Positions 35,657-43,878 of a stretch of DNA of 64,000 nucleotides are shown here, in pieces. The DNA is from Roseiarcus sp963806935 (lineage in GTDB: Bacteria; Pseudomonadota; Alphaproteobacteria; Rhizobiales; Beijerinckiaceae): NCBI GenBank assembly GCA_963806935.1, contig CAWEAT010000033.1, positions 62,001 to 126,000 of the forward strand. The letters are read 5' to 3'. Position 1 is the first letter of the stretch, and the number at the start of each line of letters is the position of its first letter. The translations under genes and the position numbers were made by a program. The notes beneath the pieces are model-generated. The model searched no databases. It was not told the origin of the DNA and saw nothing but the letters and a program-made list of their open reading frames with translations.

Positions 35657-37126
35657 TTATGTCAAAGCATCGGCGCGCTGTTCAGCGGACCCGCGTGTCG
35701 CGTCACGAACGGGCCGGCCGAGGTCGGATGGCGGAAGCCGGGTCGCAAGTACGCATATGATCCTGCCCGCCACTACAATATTTACCCAGGCGGCCACGAT
35801 CAGGTAGCGCGGAACCGGCTCGGTGGAAAGCGCGAGCTGGAATGCGGCGCTGGCGAGCCCGAACGCTGCGAGCGTCAGCGTCGACGGCCTTCTGTCGAGG
35901 AACAGACAGGCGGCCAGCAATATCGCCGAAATTGCCGGGATCAAACCATAGTACCGCCACGCCGCTTCGAAATAACTTCGGATCGGAGACTGAACGGAGG
36001 CCGTATCTACGACATCGTCAATACGGTTCTCGGCAAGAAGCGGGATCACGCCCGGGACAAATTCCCGATTTCCCGCCTCCTCCAGGACGCGGCCATGGGT
36101 CAACGGCTCATCGAAATAGTCGAGATAGCTCGACCAGGCCAGGCCGATAAAGCCAACCGGATCTCGAAGAACCGCGTGGATCGCGATGTGGCCCGCAAGG
36201 CGGCTCTCCCGCTTCACGTTTTCCGCGGCGCTTCTCCCGTTTTCGGTCGCGTGTTGAATTTGGTCGGTCGTCAGTCCAGGTTTGAACATCTCAATCGGTC
36301 GCGACCTTCGGTCTCTTGCTGTGTCATCCAGAATCGCCGGCGTCCGCGCCGGGTCGATATAGGGCTCGACGTCGGCGCGCGAGACAATCGGCAGCACTGC
36401 GGCGAGCAGGAATTGTCCCGACGCGGCGTTGTAGCCGCGAACCCCCTGGTACTCGAGCGCATAATGGGAAAAAGCGAGCTGGAACAGGACAAGCGACGCC
36501 GCCATGGCGGCGCCGGCGCGATAGTCGCGACGAAAGAAAAGCAAGACGAGCAGCGTGAGCCCGCATAGCAGCGCCAAGCTCGGAACCTGCGAGCTGCGCA
36601 GCGAGGCGGCCAAGACCATGCACGGAGCCGCGAGCGCCGCGTAGACCGGCGCTCGCGTGCTCGTCTCGATGACGCGAACGCAGAAGAAAACGGCGGCCGA
36701 GACCATGACGAGGCCCAGGCTGTCGGCAAGAAAGAAGCGCTGATAAATCAGCGCCAACGGCTCGATGAGGCAAAGGCACGCCACGACAAGAGCGATGATG
36801 TCGCGACGGCGCCCGTCTCGGCCCGACACCAGTCCGAAAGCGACCCACGCGGGAATGACGGCCAGCGCGCATTGGAGGTAGGTGACCATTTTCGCCGAAT
36901 GCAGGGACAGGATCGGGCTCAGGAACCACGCCGGGTAGGTCCACGAGCGGTCATAGGGTCCATCGTGAAATACGGACCAGAGATAGGACGCCGAATCCCC
37001 CATGAGATAGCGGGGCGTGGGATCGAGAAGCGTCAGGCCAAGCTAAAGAACGAGAATCAGGCCGAGGTAAAGCCAAGTCCGTGCTTCCGGCCGCGCCGTC
37101 GGGCGGATGGAAATGCCAGTAGCCAA
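35657..37126 (-). pseudogene. Polytopic membrane protein (GT-C-like) with an in-frame stop codon
   Basis: The main open frame starts at ATG 37003 (MGDSASYLWSVFHDGPYDRS) and gives 448 residues with about ten membrane spans. The same frame is open upstream to a TTG at 37126. It encodes a basic lead and a hydrophobic helix (RTWLYLGLILVL, stop, LGLTLLDPTPRYLMGDS), interrupted only by TAG at 37043-37045. The R-Y-x-M-G-D-S text looks like the loop after the first membrane span of GT-C proteins. The true protein therefore very probably includes the upstream helix. Either the TAG is real and the protein lacks its first span, or it is an error. Confidence 0.65.
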
Positions 37127-37199
37127 TAAATCGCCTTGCCGTCGTATGGCGTTTTGGAAATTCATCCCGCGAACAAGCCGCCTACACAGCGCCCGCGGC

Positions 37200-38838
37200 T
37201 CATGTCAACGCGTTGGCGCGCAGCTCGTCGACCAGGACGCGCTTGTTCTCCGAATAGTCGACCGGGGTCACGACGAGATGGACGCCGCCGGCGGCGAAGG
37301 CGGATTTGAGCGCGGGCGCGACCCCGTCAGCGGTTTCGACCCGGCTCCCCTTCGCGCCATAGGCCTTCGCATAGGCGACGAAATCGGGATCGCCGAAAGT
37401 CAGGCCGAAATCCGGGAAGCCGTCGGTCGCCTGCTTCCAGCGGATCATGCCATAGGCGTGATCCTCGAGCACCAAAACGACGAGATTGAGCTTGAGCCGC
37501 ACCGCCGTCTCGATCTCCTGCGAGTTCATCATGAAGCCGCCGTCGCCGCAGACGGCGAGCACGCGGCGGTCCGGATTGAGGCATGCCGCCATGATCGCCG
37601 AGGGGAGGCCCGCGCCCATGGTGGCGAGCGCGTTGTCGAGCAGAAGGGTGTTGGCGACGTGGGTGCGGTAGTTGCGGGCGAACCAGATCTTGTACATGCC
37701 GTTGTCGAGGCAGACGATCCCATTTTCCGGGACCGCCTCGCGCACGTCGTGGACGATGCGCTGCGGCGTCGGCGGCCAGCGGCTTTCCTCGGCCCGGTCG
37801 GCGATATGGGCGAGGATGTCGTCGCGCAGGCCGATCAGAGCCTGCGCCCGGGGCAGCTTGCCTTCGAGCCGGTCGGCGAGGAGGGAGAGGCTGGGGCCGA
37901 CGTCGCCGACAAGCTCCGCCTGGGGAAAGAACACTTCCTCGACGGTCGCCGGCAGGTAGCCGATATGCAGCACCGTCGGTCCGTTCGGACCCATGAAGAA
38001 CGGCGGCTTCTCCACCGTGTCATGGCCGATCGAGATGATGAGATCGGCCCGGTCGATCGCCCGATGGACATAGTCGCGCTCGGACAGCGCCGCGGTCCCC
38101 ATGTAGAGCGCGGACCCGCCGGTGACCGCGCCCTTGCCCATTTGCGTATTGAAGAACGGGATCCGCACCCGTTGCACGAACGCCGACAGCGCATCGGCGA
38201 GGCGGGGCCGGCTCGCGGCGGCGCCGAGCATGACGAGCGGCCGCTCGGCGGCGAGGATCAATTGCGCCGCGCGGTCGAGCGCCGCGCCCGGCGCGATCGG
38301 CGGGTCGATCGGATGAGGCGGGACCGGGACCATGTCCGGCCCCGGCTCGTGGGCGATGTCCTCGGGAAGTTCGAGATGGACCGGGCCCGGGCCGCTCCTG
38401 CTGCGCGACCCGGAACGCTTCGCGCACCAGCGCGGGAATGGTCGCCGGAGAGACGATCTGGCGGGCCATCTTGGTCAGCGGCGTCATGGTCGAGACGATG
38501 TCCACGACCTGAAAGCGCGCCTGCTTGCGGCTGAGGATCCCCTTCTGGCCGGTGATCATCACCATCGGCATCGCGCCGAGGAGCGCATAAGCCGCGCCGG
38601 TGGTCAGATTGAGCGCGCCGGGCCCGAGCGTGGCGAGACAGACCCCGGCCCTGCCGGTCAGGCGCCCGTGCGTCGCCGCCATGAACGCCGCCGCCTGCTC
38701 GTGGCGGGTCAGCACCAGCCTGATCTTCGAGCGGCGCAAGGCTTCGACGACGTCGAGATTCTCCTCGCCCGGAATGCCGAAGATCTGCTCGACGCCCTCG
38801 TTCTCGAGCGCGGAGACGAGGAGTTGGGCGCCGTTCAT
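37200..38838 (-). pseudogene. Acetolactate synthase-like thiamine diphosphate enzyme, frameshifted
   Basis: This ThDP enzyme of the acetolactate synthase family would condense two pyruvates. The N-terminal part has GIPGEENLDVVEALRRSKIR, the catalytic Glu in LTRHEQAAAFMAATHGR, and CLATLGPGALNLTTGAAYA. The C-terminal part has the ThDP/Mg2+ motif VCGDGGFMMNSQEIETA and NLVVLVLEDHAYGMIRWKQ. An extra base at 38381-38382 splits the frame; removing it restores RPGPVHLELPEDIA, usual for the family, and about 545 residues. ATG 38838 is chosen for fit to homologues. No small regulatory subunit gene is adjacent, as in catabolic AlsS-type enzymes. Confidence 0.85.
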
Positions 38839-39046
38839 TGCATGCTCCTCACTTTCGTCCTGGGTCCGCCCCGAGAGAGCGTATCCCTGCCCGGTCCGGC
38901 GCTTCTTTGCCATGGAACCGGACGGCGGCCTATCCCCCGCCGGCCAATTCCGTCTGTCCCCTCGGGCGCCTGATCAGGGGCGAGAGCCCCTTGGCCCGCG
39001 CCAGCCTCCCTGGCCGACTGCCGGTCGAGCCCGCTCCGTCACGGAA

Positions 39047-39098
39047 GGATATCCGGATATCGGTGGATATCGGGTGGATATCGGGATATCGGGATATC
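39047..39098. repeat. Cluster of six GGATATC heptamers
   Basis: GGATATC occurs at 39047, 39055, 39065, 39076, 39084 and 39092, six times in 52 bases, with unequal spacing of 8 to 11. Each holds the palindrome GATATC. The array runs into the left arm of the inverted repeat. A tandem array of this kind could bind a protein cooperatively or be an unstable repeat; function is unknown. Confidence 0.75.
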
Positions 39099-39240
39099 GG
39101 TGACACTTTACTCAATCAACGAATAGATCCGATTGTCCCAATTCATGGCTCCTTCGCCTTTCGGTCTCTGTAGCGCGTACCGCATTGCCGGAATCGGCTC
39201 CAGGACAATTGGGGAATGAGTAAAGTGTCACCGATATCCC
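39091..39240. mobile_element. MITE-like element: 24-bp perfect inverted repeats around about 100 bp
   Basis: Bases 39091-39114 and 39217-39240 are perfect 24-nt inverted repeats; the right arm begins TGAGTAAAGTGTCACCG. They enclose 102 bp with no coding capacity. The 12-mer AAAGTGTCACCG occurs again at 39268-39279 as a direct copy of the right arm. Long terminal inverted repeats around a short non-coding core fit a MITE or the remains of an insertion sequence. No target-site duplication is obvious. An RNA hairpin or a regulatory site is the alternative. Confidence 0.5.
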
Positions 39241-39662
39241 CTATCTGACACCGATGTCCGATATTCGAAAGTGTCACCGTTATTCGTTATTCCCGATCCG
39301 AACAAATGACTTTAGCAAACTTCGCTCATCTCATTGAACAAACAACACTATTACCATTCGCGATATCAGCGAAGAATCATTCGCATGTTTCGGAAAAACA
39401 AAATCCATGATACTCTCCCTTCCGATGAGCAATCGCCAGAAAAAACGCCCCGGATGCGCATGGCCGCCGCAGGCTTTGTCTGACTCCAGGCTCCGGACGA
39501 AGCCTTCCGCCAGGGAGTCGCCATAACCCGTTGAAAAAGCTCGATTCGGACAAGGCGATGCAAGGAAATCCAAGCCTTTTCCTTGGGCGGCCTTGGCTGG
39601 AGGCAAGGCCGCCATGGCTCAGCTTGGTTAGATTTGGCCGACCTGGAAAGATAACACAGCGT

Positions 39663-40771
39663 TTATAGCGTATTCGGCCCCGGCCGCTCGCCCTCGACCG
39701 CCCCCGGCCCGCGCTCCGCCCAGGCGTTCGCCCGGCCGCCGACCAGTTCGCCGATCCGCTTGACGCCGCGCTCCTCGACCGCGCGCCCGAGGCCATCGAG
39801 GATCTCCTCCACGACCCGGGCGCCTTTCAGCGCGAGGCCGGTATAGAGCTGCACCAGATTCGCGCCGGCTTCGATCTTGGCGAGCGCGCTCGCCGCGTCC
39901 TCGATCCCGCCGCAGCCGATCAGCGGCATCGCCCCGCCGGTCAGGAGATAGGCGCGGGCGAGCAGCCTCGTCGACGGCTCGAACAGCGGCCGGCCGGAGA
40001 GGCCGCCGGCTCAGCCCGGTTCCTCGAGCTCAGCGACGCGGGCCGGGCGACGGTGGTGTTGGAAACGATCAGCCCATCGATGCGATGGGCGAGCGCGGCG
40101 GCGACGATGTCTTCGAGCCCGCGGGCGTCGAGATCGGGCGCGATCTTGATCAGGAGCGGCCGGTGAGGCTCGGTCTCGTCGCGCGCGGCGACCACTCGCG
40201 TGATGAGGTCGTCAAGCGCTTCGCGCCGCTGCAGGTCGCGCAAGCCGGGCGTGTTCGGCGACGAGATGTTGATGGTCAGATAGTCGGCGAGCGCGGCGAA
40301 GGTCCTGACGCCGAGCACGTAGTCCGCGACCCGGTCGACCGAGTCCCGGTTGGCGCCGATGTTGACCCCGATCACCCCCTCGCCGGGCGGCCGCCGCCTG
40401 AGGCGCGCTTTCGCCCGCTCGAAGCCGTCGTTGTTGAAGCCGAAGCGGTTGATGACCGCCGCGTCCTCGTGAAGGCGGAACAGGCGCGGCCGGGCGTTGC
40501 CGTCCTGCGGCCGCGGCGTGAGCGTCCCGACCTCGACAAAGCCGAAGCCGAGCTTGAGCATCGGGCTCGGAACCTCGGCGTTCTTGTCGAACCCGGCGGC
40601 AAGGCCGAGCGGATTGGGAAACCGCATTCCCAGGATCTCGACCGCAAGCCGCGGATCGGCGGCCATCGGTTTCGGCGGCGGGACGATCTTCAGCGCGCAG
40701 ATCGCCGCGCGATGCGCCGTCTCCGCCGGGAGACGGTTGAGAACGGGAGCCGCGACGTCGGCGAGCCTCAC
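39663..40771 (-). pseudogene. pyrD: Dihydroorotate dehydrogenase (quinone), frameshifted
   Basis: This class 2 membrane-associated flavoenzyme oxidises dihydroorotate to orotate in pyrimidine synthesis. Seen in order are FPNPLGLAAGFDKNAEVP, VEVGTLTPRPQDGNARPR, FGFNNDGFE, IGVNIGANRDS, YLTINISSPNTPGLRDLQ (with the catalytic Ser region), KIAPDLD and IVSNTTVARP. In the next frame come LSGRPL, PLIGCGGIEDAASALAKIEA and GANLVQLYTGL. A missing base at 40010-40011 breaks the frame; restoring it gives RAEAGGLSGRPLFEPSTR. As pyrD is normally essential, a sequence error is likely. It starts at GTG 40771 overlapping the DUF952 stop. Confidence 0.87.
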
Positions 40772-41109
40772 GCCTCGAGATTCCCGAAAGCATGGCGTCC
40801 GTCCGGTCCGAGCGTGAGCGGACGCGACCAGACCACCGCGCTCATCTCAAGGGCGGCATAGAGGTGGGGAAACAGCGCCCCGCCCCGCGACGGCTCCCAA
40901 CGCAGGTCCGCGCCCAGGGCTTCGGCGTCGACCGCGGCAAGGATCAAATCGTCCCGGCCGGCGAACCATTTGGCCGCCGTCTCCGGCGCCTGCTCGGCGG
41001 TCGAAAAATGGATGAAGCCGTCGGCGCGATCGACCGCCGCGCCGGCAAAGACGCCGGCCGCTTCGGCCTCGCGCCATTCGTCGGCGGCGACGATCTTAAA
41101 GACAACCAT
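40768..41109 (-). CDS. DUF952 family protein
   Basis: This 113-residue cytoplasmic protein of the DUF952 family begins MVVFKIVAADEWREAEAAG and has DRADGFIHFSTAEQAPETAA, then LILAAVDAEALG and FPHLYAALEMSAVVWSRPL. The family is widespread in alphaproteobacteria and has no known function. ATG 41109 is chosen because homology begins there. The stop overlaps the pyrD start (GTGA), so the two are coupled. Confidence 0.82.
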   Translation of the reverse strand: MVVFKIVAADEWREAEAAGVFAGAAVDRADGFIHFSTAEQAPETAAKWFAGRDDLILAAVDAEALGADLRWEPSRGGALFPHLYAALEMSAVVWSRPLTLGPDGRHAFGNLEA

Positions 41110-41217
41110 ATCCAACCGGGCCCGCCGCGCACGGGCTTCCGGCGCTCCCGCCTTTTCCCGCACTACGGAAACGGCCCGCCCATGAGCTTCTTCGCCGCAG
41201 CGCCGCGCAACGTCTTC

Positions 41218-42714
41218 TCACTCTTGCAGCATCCGTTTCAGGAACTCAAGCGTGTCGCGCAAAGTCGGATCGTTCTGCAACAGCGCCTCGATCTTGCGCA
41301 CCGCGTGCAGCACGGTCGTATGGTCGCGGCCCCCGAAGCGGCGCCCGATTTCCGGCAGCGAGCGCGGAGTCAGTATCTTGGCGAGAAACATCGCCACCTG
41401 GCGCGGCTTGACCACGGCGGCGGTGCGGCGGGAGGAGAGAATGTCGGCGCGCGAGACGCTGTAGTGGCTCGCGACCAGCTTCTGGATGTCCTCAATCTTC
41501 ACCCGTTTGGGCTCATGGGTGCGGATAAGGTCGCGGACGGCTGCTTCCGCCGTCTCCACGGTCAGCGGCGGGCCGGCCGGCGTGCAGTGCGCCCTGAGCC
41601 GGTTGACGGCGCCTTCGAGGTCGCGGCCGTTCGACCGGATCGAGCGCGCGACAAAGGCGAGCACGGTCGGCGAAACCTCGAAGTGGCATTCGGCCAATCG
41701 CGCTGCGGCGACCCGCGCCTCCAGGATCTTGAGCCGCAACGGCTCGTCGAGCGCGCCAATCTCGACACAAAGACCGACGCCGAGCCGGGAGCGGACACGC
41801 TCGTCGAGCGATTCAAGATCGTTCGGAGGGCGGTCCGCGGCCACGATCACCTCACGCCCGGCGTCGAGCAGGGCATTCAGCGCATGACCGAACTCGGCCT
41901 GGATCGCCTTTCCCTGCAGGAACTGGGCATCGTCGAAAATAAGGAGGTCGATCGCTCTCAGCCGCTCCTTGAAGGCGATCGAGGTCTGGGATTGGAGGGC
42001 GGCGACGAAACCGTACATGAACCGCTCGGCGGTCAGATAGATGACCGACCGTCCTTGGCTCGCGGCGGTATGTGCGACGGCCTGGAGGAGGTGGGTCTTG
42101 CCCAGTCCGACCGCCGAATGGACGTAAAGCGGACAAAAGGCAGGCGTTCCGCCCCTGTTGTGGTCAGCCACGCGCTTTGCGGCGTGAAAGGCGACTTCGT
42201 TCGACCGCCCAACCTGGAAAGTCGCGAAGGTCAACCGCCGATCGAGGGGAGAGCCGGTCAAAGCATCGCCGAACGTGGGAGCCGCAGACGTGCGGCCGGC
42301 TGGGCGCCGTTCGGCTGGACCCCGGGCGCCGCCCGGTTCCGGAGACTTGAACGCCGTCTTGTCGGAGGCGGCGCATTGGGCCGGCGAATTCTTCGCCGGC
42401 TCGACGGAAGTGGAACCGCGGACGGAGATGAGAATTTGCACCACCGGGCCGAATTCGGCGTTGAGCGCCGCCGAAATCTGCCCGACGTAATGCGTGTCGA
42501 TCCAACTCTTCAGGAAGCGCGTCGGAACGGAAAGTCGAGCCTGCCCGGCCCCAACCGACGCCAAAGCCAGGCGCCCGAACCAGCTGTTGAAGATATCGTC
42601 GCCGACTTCCGCCCGCAGGCGGGCGCAGCATCGACGCCATGCCTCGTTAAGCGGCGGACCGCCGAAACCGTGTTGGTCGACGCGATCGGGATCGGTTTCG
42701 TCAAAAACATCCAT
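41218..42714 (-). CDS. dnaA: Chromosomal replication initiator DnaA (variant P-loop)
   Basis: This 498-residue protein has domain I (about 22-88, DDIFNSWFGRL), a variable linker (100-150), AAA+ domain III and DNA-binding domain IV. Walker A is SAVGLGKTHLLQA (about 200-212), where the usual first P-loop Gly is Ser. Walker B is DLLIFDDAQFLQGK (about 256-269), and the arginine finger box is LDERVRSRLGVGL. The DnaA signature GRRFGGRDHTTVLHAVRKIE is at about 457-476. It should bind DnaA boxes and open the origin. The usual Rhizobiales neighbours rpsT and dnaN are absent here. A DnaA paralogue is the alternative to the main initiator. Confidence 0.85.
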   Translation of the reverse strand: MDVFDETDPDRVDQHGFGGPPLNEAWRRCCARLRAEVGDDIFNSWFGRLALASVGAGQARLSVPTRFLKSWIDTHYVGQISAALNAEFGPVVQILISVRGSTSVEPAKNSPAQCAASDKTAFKSPEPGGARGPAERRPAGRTSAAPTFGDALTGSPLDRRLTFATFQVGRSNEVAFHAAKRVADHNRGGTPAFCPLYVHSAVGLGKTHLLQAVAHTAASQGRSVIYLTAERFMYGFVAALQSQTSIAFKERLRAIDLLIFDDAQFLQGKAIQAEFGHALNALLDAGREVIVAADRPPNDLESLDERVRSRLGVGLCVEIGALDEPLRLKILEARVAAARLAECHFEVSPTVLAFVARSIRSNGRDLEGAVNRLRAHCTPAGPPLTVETAEAAVRDLIRTHEPKRVKIEDIQKLVASHYSVSRADILSSRRTAAVVKPRQVAMFLAKILTPRSLPEIGRRFGGRDHTTVLHAVRKIEALLQNDPTLRDTLEFLKRMLQE

Positions 42715-42786
42715 GGATGTAGCCCGGGCGTGAAGGTGGACAGCCGAAAATGCGGCGATGGCGAGGAACGCGAAGCGCCTGCCGCT

Positions 42787-43233
42787 TCAGGTCTGCGTCC
42801 AGGGCAACCCGCCTGCCTTCCACCCGCCGGCGCCGCCTCTTCGGCGCAAATCGTCCAGCGGACCTTCGAATCCATCCGAAACATTGAAACAAGGCGCCCA
42901 TCCCGCGCTCGTCATCGCGATTGCGGCCTGGCGCGAGCGCGCCCCCGAACGGCACAAGAACACCAGCGATGCGCCACGCTCGACCCCCGCGGACCGCAAC
43001 TGCGCCTCGAGACTGGCAGCGAAGTCGGCGTTTATCGCCATCGAAGGATAGCTCTGCCATTCCAAGAACAGAGGTGTCTTGCCGAGAGAACGAGTGTCGG
43101 GCATGCCGACATACGCCCATTCCGCCTTAGTCCGCACGTCGATCAAAACCGCGGACGCTTCGCCCTCGAGCAGCTCATAAGCGTCGACCGCAAGAAGATC
43201 TCCAGCGTACCCAGCGAAGTTTTGATAAGACAT
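42787..43233 (-). CDS. Rhodanese-domain protein
   Basis: This 148-residue single-domain rhodanese (sulfur transferase) contains DAYELLEGEASAVLIDVRTK, EWAYVGMPDTRSL and the active-site loop VFLCRSGARSRQAA with catalytic Cys. A start at ATG 43233 is supported by a strong GGAGGGAGAGG site. It lies directly upstream of dnaA on the same strand with a 72-bp gap and may share its promoter. A role in sulfur relay is inferred. Confidence 0.87.
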   Translation of the reverse strand: MSYQNFAGYAGDLLAVDAYELLEGEASAVLIDVRTKAEWAYVGMPDTRSLGKTPLFLEWQSYPSMAINADFAASLEAQLRSAGVERGASLVFLCRSGARSRQAAIAMTSAGWAPCFNVSDGFEGPLDDLRRRGGAGGWKAGGLPWTQT

Positions 43234-43862
43234 TGCCTCTCCCTCCGCAGTCCACACTACGGATTTCTCTCGGATTCAATCTATTCTTGAAAATGGGCCA
43301 AAAAAACTCCGGCCCCAAACTTCGTGCCCGAACCTGGTTGCGACCGCCCTCGTCTCGCCGCTCTTACCGGAGCGTCTATTCTTCTAATGTACTTACGCCT
43401 TGCCCGCCCATACACGTCACACGCAACTGATTTTTCTTTATTGCTTTGTGTCGGCAAGACTATGACACGGCGCGACCGACGGCGCAACATTCGCTTCACG
43501 ACCGAAAGGCGACGCAAGGGCGGCGAAAGTGGACAAGATTGAACGACTAGAACATGGTTTTATGCAAGGGCTTGATTCGTAGGACAAGATCGCGATGAGG
43601 TTGCAACCTCCCTGGCGAAAACATTCGGACCGATGGCCCCCTACGTTGTATGGATTGCCGCGATTGACTTTCATCCCAATTCGAACCGCGGTGGTCTTGG
43701 CGTTTAAGAGCTTGGCAATTATGAATTTTTTATGAGCGCCCAGGGAGTCGCCGCGTGGTCTTCAATTCGTTGCAAAATTGTTATATGTCGTCTCATTGTC
43801 AGTCGGGGGCCCGGCCGTGCGATCGGCGAGGGGAAGGTCGGCCTCTTTAGGCTTGCGCTTCG
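43234..43862. other. 629-bp non-coding region upstream of the rhodanese-dnaA pair
   Basis: This is the second-longest gene-free stretch in the window and is richer in A+T than its surroundings (for example around 43420-43445 and 43715-43735). I looked for DnaA boxes (TTATNCACA) and found no perfect copy. No tRNA or small RNA could be assigned. It should hold the promoter for rhodanese-dnaA. An origin is possible but not supported. Confidence 0.4.
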
Positions 43863-43878
43863 TTAGGCTTGCGCTTCG
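43847..43878. repeat. Perfect 16-bp tandem duplication at a gene end
   Basis: TTAGGCTTGCGCTTCG occurs twice back to back (43847-43862 and 43863-43878). The second copy holds the stop codon of the minus-strand membrane protein gene, so the first copy puts a second TAA just downstream. It looks like a recent slippage duplication. Confidence 0.85.

Larger units (their letters stand above)
38839..39662. other. 824-bp non-coding region with a repeat element
   Basis: This gap between the acetolactate synthase-like gene and pyrD has no convincing gene. It contains GATATC-rich repeats and a long inverted repeat (listed separately) and an AT-rich patch at about 39285-39420. A sequence reading ACCCGTTGAAAAAGCT lies near 39527 and resembles the 3' flank of some insertion sequences. 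I found no transposase. Short open frames here have atypical composition. Confidence 0.5.

Noticed and set aside
39377..39796. Minus-strand frame with SSFFNGL as a transposase remnant
   Set aside because: The text resembles the end of some insertion sequences, but there is no catalytic motif, and the frame overlaps the pyrD 3' end.
43234..43862. A tRNA or origin in the gap upstream of dnaA
   Set aside because: A TTCGAACC string suggested a T-arm, but no acceptor or anticodon stem fits around it, and no perfect DnaA box is present.
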